A stretch of 64,000 bases of DNA from Chionis minor (Eukaryota > Chordata > Aves > Charadriiformes > Chionididae), in contig VZSF01003291.1 of the NCBI GenBank assembly GCA_013398295.1, forward strand, positions 336,679-400,678, written 5' to 3'. The translations under genes and the position numbers were made by a program. The number at the start of each line of letters is the position of its first letter. Within the stretch, counting starts at the first letter, position 1. Below the pieces are notes generated by a model that was not told where the DNA came from, searched no databases, and worked only from the letters and a program-made list of their open reading frames with translations. This document shows, piece after piece, positions 24,801 to 38,557 of this stretch.

Positions 24801-27800
24801 AGGAGTACATGACCCCTGCAGAAGCAAAATAGGGTGCTCCGACACAGAAAAGACAAGGAGATGGAAAGAACATGATCTTCTAAAGAAAGAGTTGTTGAAG
24901 ATCAACGTTCCCAAAGGAAAAATCCATTTGGAGGACCTAATGGGTCCACTGTCGATCAGCAATAAAGACCATTTTTCTGCCCAGGGAAAACTCTGAACTT
25001 GTAACCTCCAGGCTCAGTTAGTAAGCAAATGTTTGCACAAAAAGCACAATAACAATTGTTTAAAGGAAAGATGTAGCAATCTACATGAAACTTTGAGTAG
25101 CAGATAAAATTTGTTCCTAACTATTTGCGGTTCACAACACTTCAGATCTATTGTAACCACTTTATGAGCATGAAAAATGTCATGTTGTCACTACACTAAG
25201 CCCTGCAGTCATATTCTAAAAGCACGATCCATCACTTGAGTTGAAGAAAAATATCTTGTAAGGTTTGGCATTATGAGGCTCATGACACATATCCTGTCTC
25301 AGAGAAGATGGCGACACACATACTCACCAGCCAGTCTACTACAATATACCAAACAGTTTGACAAAGTATTTTAAGTCTTGCTCTTTTCAAGTATCCAAGC
25401 TTGAATGTTCTAACATTGAACTAATTGAATGGTTCTTCTAAACCATTTCCTCCCAAAGTACCAGTTAAGCAAGAAAAGCAATGTGGCGCTCTGACAAACT
25501 ATATTCTGATTCTTATCAGAGAGATACTTAGCAGAGAATCACTCTGTGTGGCTAACCGAGGGGTGACACTGGACAACAAACAGGACATTTTGCTGTAGGT
25601 AGGAAAGTGTCCGAGAAGAGTTTTAGTGGTGCAGCAGGACTTAACTGGTCTGTTTCAGTGGCTTCAAAAAGAAGTGCAATCTAAGTAGAAGGAAAACATG
25701 CAATATTTGAAGGCAAGTTACTTTCAGTCCAAACTCAAATCTGAAGTTTTTGGTGTTGGCCAAACTCTCTGTGTCAAGCTTATTAATGCTGATGGTGCAC
25801 ATTTCTCCTCTCAGAGTGTTACAAATCATTTAGCATGGTTTCAGTGAGAGACAGCATTACAATTGTGTAATATTACTGCTTTATCTTGCATTGCCAAACT
25901 TCTCTCCTCCCTCAACCTCCACTAAAAGAGCTTCCAAAGACTTATTTCTTTGTGATTTCTTAACAGTTCTTCCCCACCAGTGTGGAAAATGCCAGGTTTT
26001 GGGAGCTGTTTGAAAGGTTGCCAGGTTGGGGTGAGGTTTGAGGTTCAGCATTTGACAAAGAAGCAAACACATCAGCATCTCAGGGACAGAGAGTTCGTTC
26101 CTTAGTGAACTCTCATTTGAACACAAGCTACTGAGCAGCAACTTCAGACATCTGCCTAAAAAGATAGCTATTTCTTTTTAGTCCTTGAGTCATTACCAAC
26201 ACCAATGGACATCCAGTGACCTGGGAACTCTGCAAATCCTTGAAAGACAACATGAAGGGGGAAAAAAATACCCCTCTGCCTTAAAACAGAACAAATCAAG
26301 GAGCAGCAAGCTTACTAGAACAGCAACTAGGCGCCAGCTGCACCCAGGTCCCCTCATGGCCCAGCACGATCTGCATTCAGCACACGTTATTCAGCACACC
26401 GTTTTTGGAAAAGGTGTGAGCTGATTTCTGCATTTAGCTTTCAGGTCGAACCCCACCATAACCACAGGACAGATCACATTGTGTAAATCTGCCGTGGCCA
26501 CCTAACTGGTAATTTCATCTTTCTCGGAAGGCATCACGTTAGAGGAGGGTGCAAGCTGTTGAAAACATGCTCCCGTTCTGCATGGGCTCAACACGATACA
26601 GTCAAGCTTCTTATGCAGTAGATGAAAAATAGTAACAAATGCTAAGATTTTTCAGAAATGCCTACTTTGGTCTGTATCCTGTACTCAACTAAGACGAAAA
26701 ACGAAGTTTCGCAGTAAAGTGAGAACCAAACGCAAGTGGACAATGTCAAAGCTCTCTAGTGAAATGCTTTTCTGTAAGTTGCATTACATGCATGATAAAC
26801 TGAATCAGCTCTGAATTCCTGCTCCAACTGGATAAGAGGCAGGGGAGTAATTAAAACAGCATAAAACAGTAGACCATGTCAAGAGTAATCAAAATTTACA
26901 AGCTCAAGAGATAAAGATTGGGGTTTTTACCCAGAAGCTAAGAGCAAAGCTATCAGAGCATTAGAGGACACCAACAAAAATCTAAGCATTCCCACTTGCT
27001 TTACAGAAGACAGCAGCAGAATTATTCAGAACTACCAAATACAGAGCGCTCTGCCCCAGCCTTGTTGGCAGATGGCCCATTCACCATAAAAAAAACCCCA
27101 AAAACCCACACAAAGATTTCAGTGTACAGAGCCCCAGACTGCGATGGTGTGAACCCGAGAAGCACCGGGGACCAGGCGGGGGTAGGAACTTGTAAGACCT
27201 GTGGGTCCGTAGTTAGGCTGTATTGCAGAAAGCAAACTGCTCCGATCGACAAATAAGAGCCCATGAGAATAAGGAGTTTCTGTCTTCATTTAATATATTT
27301 GTTTTAAGGCAGAGTTGTACAAACTGTCCCTCTGCTGCCTCCTTAGAGGTGCTGAAGCCAGCCCAGATAAACTAAAGCTAGTAAGAGGGCAAAGGGAACA
27401 TTTGCTGCCTTTATTGCTGGCTTCTATTAGACAAATTAAGTCTTATGAAAGACAGCATCATGCTGAGGATATAACATATCAAATGAAGCCAGCCTAAGAA
27501 ACAGGATTTTCCTAAAACCAGATTTTTCAATTTTGAGGTTTTCAATAAGAACAAGTTTTGTTTTGTTGCTTTAATTAAAAATTCCATTTTACTAAGAATT
27601 CCTTTTCTTCCGAGGGAAAAAAAAAAATCCCAAAATATAAACCAGAAAGAAACTTTGCAGTGGAAAAATATGGAGCAGTTCTAAGATATATTTTTGTTCC
27701 CTGTTTGATTCCTGGTTTTACAGATTGTAGGAGAACCTCTCCCATATTCCAAGCAGGCAAATTCAAACAAGAGGGAAGGCACAAGCTGTGTTAGACATGG

Positions 27801-30800
27801 AGCATGAATGACCATGGAAAATTGGTGGTGTTCCTCTCCTGATGTCTTGAGATTGAGAAGCTGCTTTTCGGGAGGTGATACTTTCACTAGTGCACAATCA
27901 GCTGGTCTCCATACCAGGTCAACCAGTGAAATCTAGTATCTACTAGATTGAGGATGCCAGCCTAGAAGATCCAAGCATCCTATTTAGTCCTGACCTCTAC
28001 GATCTAGATCTATGAATGAATCATCTGAGAGGAAAGCAGCGGTACTTCATATCTTGCCTTCAGTAACAGGTCGTCCACCAACAGTTGATGACCAAAACCA
28101 CCATTCCCCTGCGCAGTCCTTTCCCATATTTTACCCGGAGGTGCGTGCACACCACGGAGTCCATCCTCCATATCCTTCTCTTACAGGTCGGCGCTCGGTT
28201 CCTGGAAGAAGTTGTTTTAGCCTCACCACAGCATCCTATACTTCTGTATCAGCCCTGGACCTGTCACTGAACCCGAGGCTCACCATGCCACCTCCACAGC
28301 AGCTCAGGCACAGGGGTCACACTGGCAGGAGGAGCCAGAGGTACAAAAAGACCCTTCCACGCTGGGGAAGGGGCAGGATCTGGCTGACTCCATTTAACCG
28401 TCACTGTATTTGTGTTGCAGTAGCACCTAGTGGCCAGCACTGTGAAAACACACAGCAAAAGAAGCGTTCCTGCCAAAAAACTAAATACAGTTAAGCTTAA
28501 CCAAGAAACAACAGGTGGTCATATGTGACTGATGCAGCCAGCATAAGGTAACTCAAGTTGACTCTAAAGGCCTAATTCTCATGTGAAAGTGAGAGTAAAA
28601 TTAATTTACATCCTGTGCTTGCTGGCTCAAGAGACCTCACCATAAATGAGAATCCAGTCCTAAATCCTCAGTGGGATCCAGGCTTCAAGAAGGATTTCAG
28701 CTTGAGAAGGCGTCTGGGTTCTACTCTGCAGTGTGTGAACAGCTGAATGGGCAATTCATATTATTTTAAGAAATGTCATGATGGGTTTCATTTTGTTTTG
28801 TTTTTTCCTTTAATAATTCACTACAATTATTAGGCTGTAACCAGGGGACCTGTAAAGCCTGCTGAACTAAGATCAGCACAAATCATCCCACCAGAAACAC
28901 GGTGGAAAACTGAGTATGCAGGAGGAAGAAGCGTTGCTGAAGAGCATGAATCACGCAAGGAGAGCTACCTCTGGGAAAATACCCATTGTTGTATCCTTCC
29001 TAAAAAAAAAAAGAGAAGGCAGTGGTTCTTTCTTACTCGCAGTACCACTGTGTAATTCAGGCAAGCAGAATCTAAAAGCAAAGTGAGATCAAAGAAAGCA
29101 TCAAGACAGGAATGTATCTTATGGCCAAATTTCCCTTTGCCTTTTTATTGTTTGGGCAGAGCCAGGGGAAATAAATATCACGCAGAAACACATGGAAGAA
29201 GGTCCTGAAGTCCCTTCTCTGAGCTCCAAAGACATCTTGTCAAACAGGACTGGATTGAAAAATCGGTTTTCCAAGACAGTGCGTGGTTCACTTGACACTA
29301 TGAGCTCAGTCTATGTTCCTATGTTAGCTCAGGGCTGGAAACCACACTCAGGTCCAACACAGTCTTACTGTCCATACAGTCATATTTTGGCTTGCTGTCT
29401 GGATGTTGTCTGGATCAACCGCCTCACTCTGGGGTGGGGAAACCAAACAACTTGCATTCAATCTCTGTCACCGTGGAAGAAAGGGACAGGAGCCACTGCA
29501 AACCCAAGCTCAGAAACAGCTACCGAGAGGAGAATAGCTGCAGCCGGTGATGAGAAAAGTCATCACTCCTCGTCCTGCCATGCGTCAGCCTGTAGCAAGA
29601 GAAACTACAGGTCTTTCAAACCCAACAAACACATTTCCACGTAGAAATCCCCTGCCACAGACAAGATACATAAAAAACTGATGACAGGGACTTGGAGCAT
29701 GAACAATAGTCCATGTCAAAGGCAGTCCTATTGGACGGGGATGAGCTGGGCTAAGATGCACACAGATTATCTCAGTTCTGGGCCTAAAAGGGAGCTGTGT
29801 AAAATGGGCCATCACTGAGATATCTGGAAAATGGAATTATTGCAAGACTCTACCCTCTTTTGCTCTGGTTACCTTCTTCCGGTAGAAAAAAAATGAAGAG
29901 GGAGAAAACTCCACATTTCTTGTAGAAGCTCTTTGTTTTAAGATTTGTTTATTAGGGATGAAAGAAATGTTCAGAGGGAAAATGAGCTCATTTCTGTCAT
30001 CTGCTGCCACCATCTGCAAACCCAGCAGCAACATCTTTGAAATTCTGAATTAAATCCACCCACTTCTTTTGTTTCTGCCTTGCCTCCCAGTATGGTGGGC
30101 GGTATGAGCCAGTAACGGGGAAGCTGGCCTGGGAATAAGGACCCCAAAGGGCCAGTAGAGACCCAAGCTCCCCTGTCATTGCTGTCATCAACCTGTCCCG
30201 CCAAATAAACTCATTTTTCCTCCATTTCTCCTTTTGTAGGTGGGCTAAATTAACTCTTCCTCTGTGCAAGATTGTTGTGTTACTTTAGAAAGATGGTGCC
30301 GGAGAGAGTGAGGTGACCCAGGGACTCTGGGGTAACCAAGCACAGAATTATACAGGAGCAGAGCCCATTTTTGCCCGATGATCAGTACTTTGTGACATGT
30401 GAGCTGGTCTGTTGCTGAGTGTGGAGCTTGAGAAAGAAAGGAGAGCTCACGTAACACTATGAATGTCCAGCCTGGGTTGAATCCTCCAGTAAAGGTTTCA
30501 AAACAAATACTAGTAATACAGCACATTTTTTCATGCCCTACTGATTCCAACTAGGACTGGGACCAGATGTGCCAATTTTCAACAAGAAAGGCTACTCATG
30601 CTATTCTTGGCACAGCTTGAAGCAGCAAGTACCACAAATCCTATTTAATATTGTGCCTAAATGCTACAGACCTATTTGTTCTGAGTCCTCTCACTTGGTT
30701 TTTCAAGCTCAGCTGGTTCTGATAACCATCTGACCTCCAAGGCCTGATTCAGTCACAACCCTGTCTCCCACCTTTCACAACTGCACCCATTGCTAATATT

Positions 30801-31645
30801 TTCCTTCTGGAAATGGGTTTTTTCCTATGTCTAAAGATTGCCTTGCAAATAAAGTTTACACAGGCAAAGTGCAGACTCTTCACAATTTTTGAGCTAAATT
30901 GCATTGCATTTTTAGTACAGAGATACAGATGGTTAAGCATTTTTTAGGGTTTGGAGGCATGTTGGCATTCCAGATTAGCAAGATGGGCACGGGTGCTACT
31001 GACAGATGTTTAGTAAACCGTTCACATAGCTGAAGATAAGGGATTTACTACCCAGAATAGCCATGAAAGTAAGAGGAGATACAAACATATTAAAGTTGCA
31101 TAGAGAATTCATCCTCCCTTGGACTTCAGTCTTAGCGGAAACAATTTTACAACATTCTTGGTGAATGTAATAAACATACACAGTTGGGGAGTTGTAGCTT
31201 TGAAAGGACCTTACACAGGCTCTTACGTTGTGCAAAGATTCACATTATACGAGACTGATCTGCCGGAACTCAGATACTGAGCAAAGCAAATCCCTGTCTC
31301 CTACTCAGCTCTGAATGATTACAACATGTTACCCTGCAGTCCCATTACTCGCAGTTCAAATGGGATAAGGTCACTGCAAAACATGTCGTTTGTGGGGAAG
31401 ACAGACAAACATTTTCAGTTTGAAAATGGCTAAACTACTAAACATCTTTTTTCCCTCTGTATTCATCAGTAAATCTCCCTCCTAGACCTCTGCGCAAACC
31501 AGGATTGCCTGGGAAAGAAAGGGACAGCCAGCAGTGGAGAAGCCACAAGTTATAGAGAGCACAGGGTAGGTGCAAATATTCAAATCCATGTAAATGGATG
31601 GTTTTCACCTCAGGGTACTGGAGGAGCTGCATGATGTGACTGTGA
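21832..31645. other. Long single-copy-looking stretch, no gene recognised
   Basis: Nearly 10 kb with no recognisable gene, transposon, SINE or structured RNA. Open frames stay near or below 160 codons (28012-28494 plus, 29192-29644 plus) and match nothing I know. A T-run lies at 22236-22247 and a TTTTG-type short repeat near 28793-28806. The region is CpG-poor and has no detectable promoter-like composition. Confidence 0.55.
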
Positions 31646-31649
31646 GACC

Positions 31650-32495
31650 ACTGTTAATCACCTGCAAAAGATCACAGTGATTGGGAGAAGTCCTTAATGA
31701 CTAGGGAAAAGGCTGATGTTACACACATCTATAAGAAAGGTGAGAGAAGGATCTTGGGCAGCTGAGTTCTCTCCATCTCTGGAAGGACCATGGAACACAT
31801 CTGCTGGAGTCTGCTTCCACCCATGGGAAGAACTAGAAGATAAATAGGAGACAGTCAATACAGATCTACCTAGGGCAGATCACACTTGACCAATCTGATT
31901 GCCCTCTGTGATGAAATGACTGGCTAGATAGGCAAGGTGAGAGTAGTGCTGTTAAATGCTTTGCTTTTAGTAAGGCTTTTCACACTCTTTCCCATGGTAG
32001 TCTCTTTCATAAGCTGAGGAAGTATGGACTGGACAAACAGATCATTGTATGGGTTGGAAATGGGCTGGACAGCTGGACTTAAAGCGTGGCAATCAATGAT
32101 TCAGCAGTTCATTGCCAGCTGGGAAAAAAGACAGGGTAAAGGAGCTGGGCTTGTACAGTCTGATGAGGAAGAGGCTGAAGGGGAATCTAACAGCCACCTA
32201 CAACTACCTGAAGGACAGTGACAAAGGTAATGGAGCCAAATACTTCTAGGTGAGGAAAGTTAATAAAAAGTGCAACACAAATTGCTATATGGGAAGCTAA
32301 GCTTAGAACACTACAAAAACTTTCTACTTAACAAGGTACTGCAGCTCTGGAAAAGGATATCTAGAGATGATGTTGCATCTGCATCCATGGTTGTTTTCAA
32401 GCCATAGCTGCTCTGATCTAGTTTTGATGACAGTCCTGATCCAAATGAGAGGTCTCCTCCAACCAATTTTTTTCTATAATTGTGTGATTCAGACA
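31650..32495 (+). mobile_element. Old CR1 LINE copy with internal deletion, plus orientation
   Basis: A diverged CR1 copy readable as a nucleotide match to the family. It starts in the reverse-transcriptase domain with GGAGAAGTCCTTAATGACT, then ACACATCTATAAGAAAGG (the 'PIYKKG' region). The segment coding for GRSHLTNLIALCDEMTG follows at 31874-31924, and the motif-A-like FSKAFHTLSH at 31966-31995. In motif A the family's catalytic Asp (FDTV context) is His. Near 32125-32140 the sequence jumps directly to the far C-terminal region (ELGLYSLMRKRLKGNLTATY, 32142-32201), so several hundred bases including the motif corresponding to YADD are missing. It then runs through a decayed 3' end to about 32495 (GAGGTCTCCTCCAACC followed by a TGTGTGATTC octamer-like end). 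The frame shifts several times. Confidence 0.85.
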
Positions 32496-35400
32496 GGTAC
32501 CTCCACAGAGGAAAGAACTGAGTTAGGAAGCAAGAAAGCAACAGCATGTCAGGACAGATCTGGGCTCTAACTGCTAATCTGTCGCTCAGTCCCCCATACA
32601 GAAACAGGAGAAGACATACCTATTCCCAATGCAAGGGGTGGATGGGACATTATCTAAGGGGGAGATGGTCACCTGGCTGGTTAATGTTAATGAAGAAAGT
32701 CAGCTATTAATTCCCTTCAGCCCTACTATCCGCCCCCCATCTCACACCCCCCCCTAAACCTGGACTTGATGGTTTGCTGGAAAGAAACTTATTAACATGT
32801 GAGAGGAGCTCCTTTACTACTGACATGAGATGAATAATTTACAAAACCGAGAACCAAGGCCAGACCAGCTTTCGTAGTAAATAAAAACAGTTCTTGTCAA
32901 AAGGAGGACTGGATCTTTGGCAGGGTCTGGTGACAAAGCAAAGCTCCTTATGTGGGAAGACAGCCATAAGAGGCTAAAAGCATCTGTTCGGATATGCCTG
33001 AGAAATTATCCAGTGTTCGCCTGGCCAAAGAGACCAGTGACCGTTCAGGACACAGCACCCCACTTTCCAAAGAGGCTCCTTGATTTGTTCCGGATTGTGG
33101 GGCAGTGAGAAGCAAAGCCTTGGACACACGTGATTTCGATCATGCTTCTGGCACATGTGTTTTGTCCTCTGCTGGCAGAACAGTCACCCAGCAAGCCTGT
33201 CTCTGGTTAAGGCCTCCCTTCCCTCTCCCCCACCCCCTGTTGTTACTAAGCAGGGCTTTTCTGTTTCGTCTCACTTCGCTTTTATTATGGCAAAGCCCTA
33301 TAAAACTATCAAGTAGAGCTGGCTGAAAAGCAGTGTTTCCAGTGCCTTGAAAATGTAGGGTTTAAAANGGTTTGATCCAAATTGAACAGAAACTTTTTTC
33401 AGTTCTTTTGAAAAGAGAGCAATTTCCAGGAAGCCAGAAGCTCCCCAGATCCTGCTGCAGCCTCCCAGTGAAATGCACGTCAAAGCTTGTCAGCTTCAGC
33501 GGGCAGCTGCAGAGCTCCCAGCACCCCTGGCCTCGGGGCAAATCCACCAGGTGCATCCGCTTGGGAGCCAGAGACTTGTACACACCATGTTTCTCCTGTC
33601 CTGGAAAAGATCTGCCAGGAGTACAGGTGGGTTTCCTCAAGCTCTCTTCCTCAGGCATGGGGAAAGTCAACTGTGCTCAACACAGTTCCAGCAAAATAAG
33701 CCAGGCTCAAGGAATGATGTTTCATGGGAACATTTCTGACCAACTCAATTCCCTGGGATAAACCATCAAAGAAGAAACTTGTTGGCTGAAGGAGCATGTT
33801 CATTGCAAGGATATCTGATCCATCTGCAACGTGACTTGCCTCGCATGAGTGTCCAGTCTCAGTGCTCCTTTCTCGTTTAAGCTGGCTGCCAACAAATGAT
33901 ACTCCATATGGAAATGTCAAGACCGCCCCACCAGTGCTAATGGTTACTGGGGTGATGTCAGTGGATGACAATTTTGAGCATCTAAACTGCTGTCTTTAAA
34001 AGCAGAAGATCCTGGTACCATTTTATGACCTCGTTGGGTGTATCCTCCCTTCATGCACTTAGGGCCGGTGATGGGAACATCCATAAATTGTTTGGATCAC
34101 TTTTAAACAGATTCTTCTGAATCAGCCCATATGGATATGACGAGCTGGTGAACCATACAGCATGCTACAGCTTGGCACCACGCCTGCAGCTCCCTCCCAT
34201 AAAATGGGCAGCTTTTAGACCCATTTAATCACACTTAAACAAGCTTTTTATCCCATTTGTTCTGCGTCATAACTCTCCCTCCAAACACTATAAACCACTG
34301 TGGCAATACCACGAAGTTCAGGCCAGCCACACGTTTTAGAATCATCTGCCTGGCTCTCAAAATTTGTTTAAATTAATATTTCATGACAAATATCTGTTTT
34401 CCGCATGTTTGGGTTTTTTTAAAATGCCACTCTTCTTCCACACACATCCTGCAGCCCTTGAGGAGGCATATCCGTGCCCTAAGTTAATTTTCTCATGGTG
34501 AAATCACTACCCTTTTCAGCCACTATATCCCTGCCGAGGGGTGCAGGTGTATTTTCAGTGCCTCCAGCCATCTGGAAATAGTACCTAAGGGAACATGTTA
34601 GGATTCCCCCTGCCCAGGAGATCCCCAAACATGGCACAGATGGCTTTGTGTCACCTGCTCCTCTGCACAGAGATTATGGGTAAGATGAAGATTGGTTTGA
34701 TTTTTATCTTTCTTTCCACATTCAGCCTCCCTATGTTAGCCCAAGTGTTTCAGCATTCGCATGGAGAGACTCCTGCTACTTGCTTAGATGCAGCGGGTGA
34801 AATACAAAACCCACCCAGTGATGGATGCGGAGAGGGAAATATATTTCACATTGATAAGCAAATTATGCAAGCAACCTCCATGAGAACGTCTACCATGAGG
34901 GCTTCAGAAGGGACAATGACACTGCCAGATAGGTATTTATAGACCACCTTTCCCCTTCATTTACAAGAAAGAAAAACCAACAATGCCAAAACTTCCCTTC
35001 CATATTTGTTGCATTCAGTTTTGCCTCAGTTATTCCTCCTGAGAGCCAACCAGGATGATTGGATGCCCCATCTCGCACCTGAGAGTGCCAGTTCACTCTG
35101 TTCAATAGACGTTGCCCATCACAGGACCTCAAGAGTTAAAATATCCTGATAAGCTTTAACCTCCTGAGAGAGTAGAAGAGAGACATCTGCTTTTTATTTT
35201 CGCAGCCCTCTGCACTCCAGTTTTGAAAAGTCTGCATGCCATATAAACAGAGAAAAGTCCTCATAATTTATGCAATGATACACCAACACATTAAAAGTGT
35301 TATATTTTACTCTAATGAGAGAAATAAGGTATCATTTCCTTCACACGAGGAAGGAAGAGTTGTTGTAATAAATGCCAAATGTGCACCCCTTAATTTCTTT

Positions 35401-37635
35401 AAGGGCAAGGATATTATGACAGCAAAGACTTCAAACTCTAGCTACCTATTAAGCAAATCTTTACCAAAACAGATGTTGACACTGTAAAGACATCTTGTGA
35501 ACTAAAGGATGCAAATTTATTTGAATAAGGTTAACGAGGAGAAAAGCATGTCTGAAAATCTGTTGTGTTTCTGAAGAACTCTTTGCAAAAGGAATCCAAA
35601 TGGAGTAGATGAAAAGAGCTCATCCTGACAGACAACCCACCATTGGTTGGGTTGTTGAGATGGGGTTTTCACTCATTTTTTGAATCTTCCAGCAAAATCA
35701 AGTGACAGCTCTGATACGTAGATTTACCCACACAAGTCCTTGTCTCACCAACTGGTTTTGAGTGTGTGCTTCTTGGATGGACACATGAGAGCAGCAACGT
35801 TTGCGTTGCAAGAAAACCCAGTCATGACCATATAAAATCCACAGGTAGATGCTGCTGTCTTTTGGGGAGTTCATGTTGTTATGAGAGAGGAGAAATAAGA
35901 GTCCAGCTTTTTCCTTTGTCCTTACTCGTACATCAACAGGAGGGAAATACAATCAAGTCTCCAGTTCTGCCCATCTCTTGCGCTTATGGCTTGTTTGGAG
36001 CATCTCTTTGTCCCTGCACCATCGGGGACAGCAAGGACGTATCCAGAGAAGTGGCTGCATTACGCTGCTTGTGCTGCCTTGTCTGTAATTGTCATCTTTC
36101 CCATGCTCTCAAAGCAAAACTCTTTCTTGGCAGTAGAAGGACCAAAAATCTCCAAGAAGAAAGGCAGGAGGAGTTCTCATCTGCAGACAGTTATGGAATT
36201 TCGAAAGGTCTGTGTAAATACAAATGATAGGAGAGCCTACAGGTGAAGGAGAGAGATCAAACAGCAGCAGCAATGTAGGAGAGGATGTTCTGTTCTTTGG
36301 CCGATTTCCCACTGGGATAATATAACTTTTAGACAGCAAGAATAAATGGAGATCTTCATTTCTGCTGCAGTGCTAAACTGCTTTTAGCTACTGACTGGGC
36401 ATGCCGAGAACCAAAGGAAAAAGGGGTGTTTGAAGAGAGGGAAAAAACCAAATGGAGTGGAAATCACCTCAAAACATACCCTGATCACACTGCAGATTCT
36501 GTCTAACTACAGATAACTTGACAACCTTTCTGTGTAAGACAGATTTTGTTCGTATATTTCGGTATTTAAATAGTTTACCTGAAGAAGGGCTCTCATTCAT
36601 GTATTTCAGTATTATTTATAGTGACCCACAAAAGCAAGCAAGACAAATTACTAAAGGCCAGCACATAAAAAGACTTCATTTTAGAAACACTTTAAAATAC
36701 TAAAATAAGGGAAAAAAGGCAAGATGAAATTCCAGTTACAGTCTATGACACTGTCTTAAGAGATCACTACAAAGGTCCATTCAGCCAAAGATCACACTTG
36801 CATTGGAGGAAGTCCTCTTTATGCACTGTTAATTACTTCAACAATCTATAAAATTAATGACTAAATGAACCACATTTATAGAGATTATATTTCAGATATT
36901 ATTTGCATTTAACAGAATATCCTTTGTTGGCAATTATTAGATTTATGAACTGTTTAGAACAAAATGGACACCCCCCAGGGAACTTGCTTCAGTCCCACAA
37001 ACACACCACAGACACAGACACACATCATTCATTCAGTCTGATGCTGCAGAACTGCACCGAGGGAGAGGCTTTTCACCGCCCTTTTCATTTTTCCTAAATC
37101 CTGCACTTTGTCCTCCTGCAAAGGGAGCGAGGGGGGACATGGCAGCCAAGATCCCTCCCCACGGCTGGGAGACCGGAGCCTTTTGGAGGACACGGTGTTC
37201 CTCGCCGTGATGCTTCTTCAGGCTCTCCCAACCTGACACCACTCACTACTTCTGCTTGAACACACAAGGCACATCCAAAACAAAGACCTGGGCAGCTCAG
37301 ATGCGCTGAAGGACACTTCTCTACCTGCCAAGCACTGGAGGCCAAGGTGAGCCCCATCTCTAGCTTCGCCCAAGAGATCTGCCACCCGCAGACAGCCTGG
37401 TCAGTTTAAGATAATAATTTTTTAAGGAAAAACAAAAAAAAAGTCAATCTGTCTTATTTTGACTAGAAGTTTCCATTTCAGTGACTGTTTATGCTGCCAT
37501 GGCTAACTTCACAGTTTTAAAAAGCTAAAAGGGAAATAACCTTTTTGGATTAAAATAATGGGAAGAAAACGTACTATCACCCATTTGTTAAGATACCTGT
37601 GATAACATCCAGCCCCCATTGGTGAAAAGTGCTGG
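32496..37635. other. Single-copy-looking sequence, no gene recognised
   Basis: No recognised gene or element. One undetermined base (N) lies at 33368. A C-rich segment occurs at about 32728-32756. Open frames reach about 153 codons (35766-36227 plus), without family resemblance. A CA-rich but imperfect stretch lies near 36990-37025. Confidence 0.55.
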
Positions 37636-37790
37636 GAGACAAGATCAATGTCTCATTTCACTTGGGGGAAAACTGAGGCATGGAGCAGGATGAAGCATCC
37701 TGCCCAAGGTGAAGGGGGCCATCTGTCCCCAGGGAGGAGGCTGAATTCGAGTCTTGCCCTTTCCCACGTGCTAAGGTCTGGCTCAACCTC
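37636..37790 (-). mobile_element. MIR (CORE-SINE) relic, minus orientation
   Basis: Degraded copy of the mammalian-wide-type interspersed repeat, read here as its reverse complement. The landmarks fall in the right order: CTCATTTCAC (about 37652), AAACTGAGGCATGGAG (37670-37685), TGCCCAAGGT (37702-37711), then GAATTCGAGTCTTGCCC (about 37743-37759), which corresponds to the B-box-derived 'gggattcgaaccc' part. The tRNA-derived head is thus at the higher-coordinate end. Boundaries are approximate. Confidence 0.7.
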
Positions 37791-38439
37791 CTTCTCCATG
37801 TCTTTATAATAGAAGCTTGGAGGATAGTGAGCGGAAAAGCCTGTTTCCACTGTCACCCCAGTGTGAATGCAGCATCACCCTCCCATCCAACCCCCGCCGA
37901 TGCTGTTAGACCTCTTACCCCGGTGCTTGCCCACATCAGGTCCCCAGGGAGGTGACGCACAGATTAAAGGAGAATCAAAAGAGCCAGGCAGAGGGAAGAA
38001 AGGTACAAGCAACGTCATGGGTCAACGCAGCTCTGTGCTGTGGGCTTTGCTGAGGAGACCTGCCAAACTCAGCCCTCAGTTAAAGACTTAGGGCTTCTCC
38101 CTAGGTGCAGCTCTGCAAACCTGGTCCTGGCAGCCCTCCCGCAGGCAGTGGAGATGAAAGGAGTGGTTGCCTTGCTCTGATCTGCAGGCTAAGCCCTAAA
38201 AGGAGCTCTCTTTTTCCACTACAGTAGTGCTGAGTGGGTGCCGCACAACGCGGCATTCACGGGCCTCCTTTCACCTTTTTTCCCGCTCATGACATGTTCA
38301 TGAAGATCAGCCTGAATGCAACGCATGTGATTTTGCCCATCAGAGAGCTTTGTCACAGAGTTGTGACCAGTCACAGCATCCATATTGTGTTTGGGTTTGG
38401 CCTTGTTTGGGGAAGCAGCCAAGTTACTTCCAAACTATG
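37791..38439. other. Single-copy-looking sequence, nothing recognised
   Basis: No gene or repeat that I can support. Open frames are under 90 codons. Confidence 0.55.
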
Positions 38440-38557
38440 TAGAATCATAGAATTGTCTAGGTTCGACGGGATCTTTAAGATCATCGAGTCCAACCATTAA
38501 CCTAACTGCCAAAACCACCACTAAGCCATACATACTTGCCTCCTCACCTTTTAAATT
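38440..38557 (-). mobile_element. CR1 LINE 3'-end fragment (about 118 bp)
   Basis: Minus-strand CR1 3' terminus: TAGAATCATAGAATTGTC octamer end at 38440-38457, then GATCATCGAGTCCAACC and AACCACCACTAAGCCAT. Similarity fades near 38557 (CTTTTAAAT). Only the 3' untranslated end and the last few ORF2 codons are covered. A severely 5'-truncated insertion. Confidence 0.9.
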
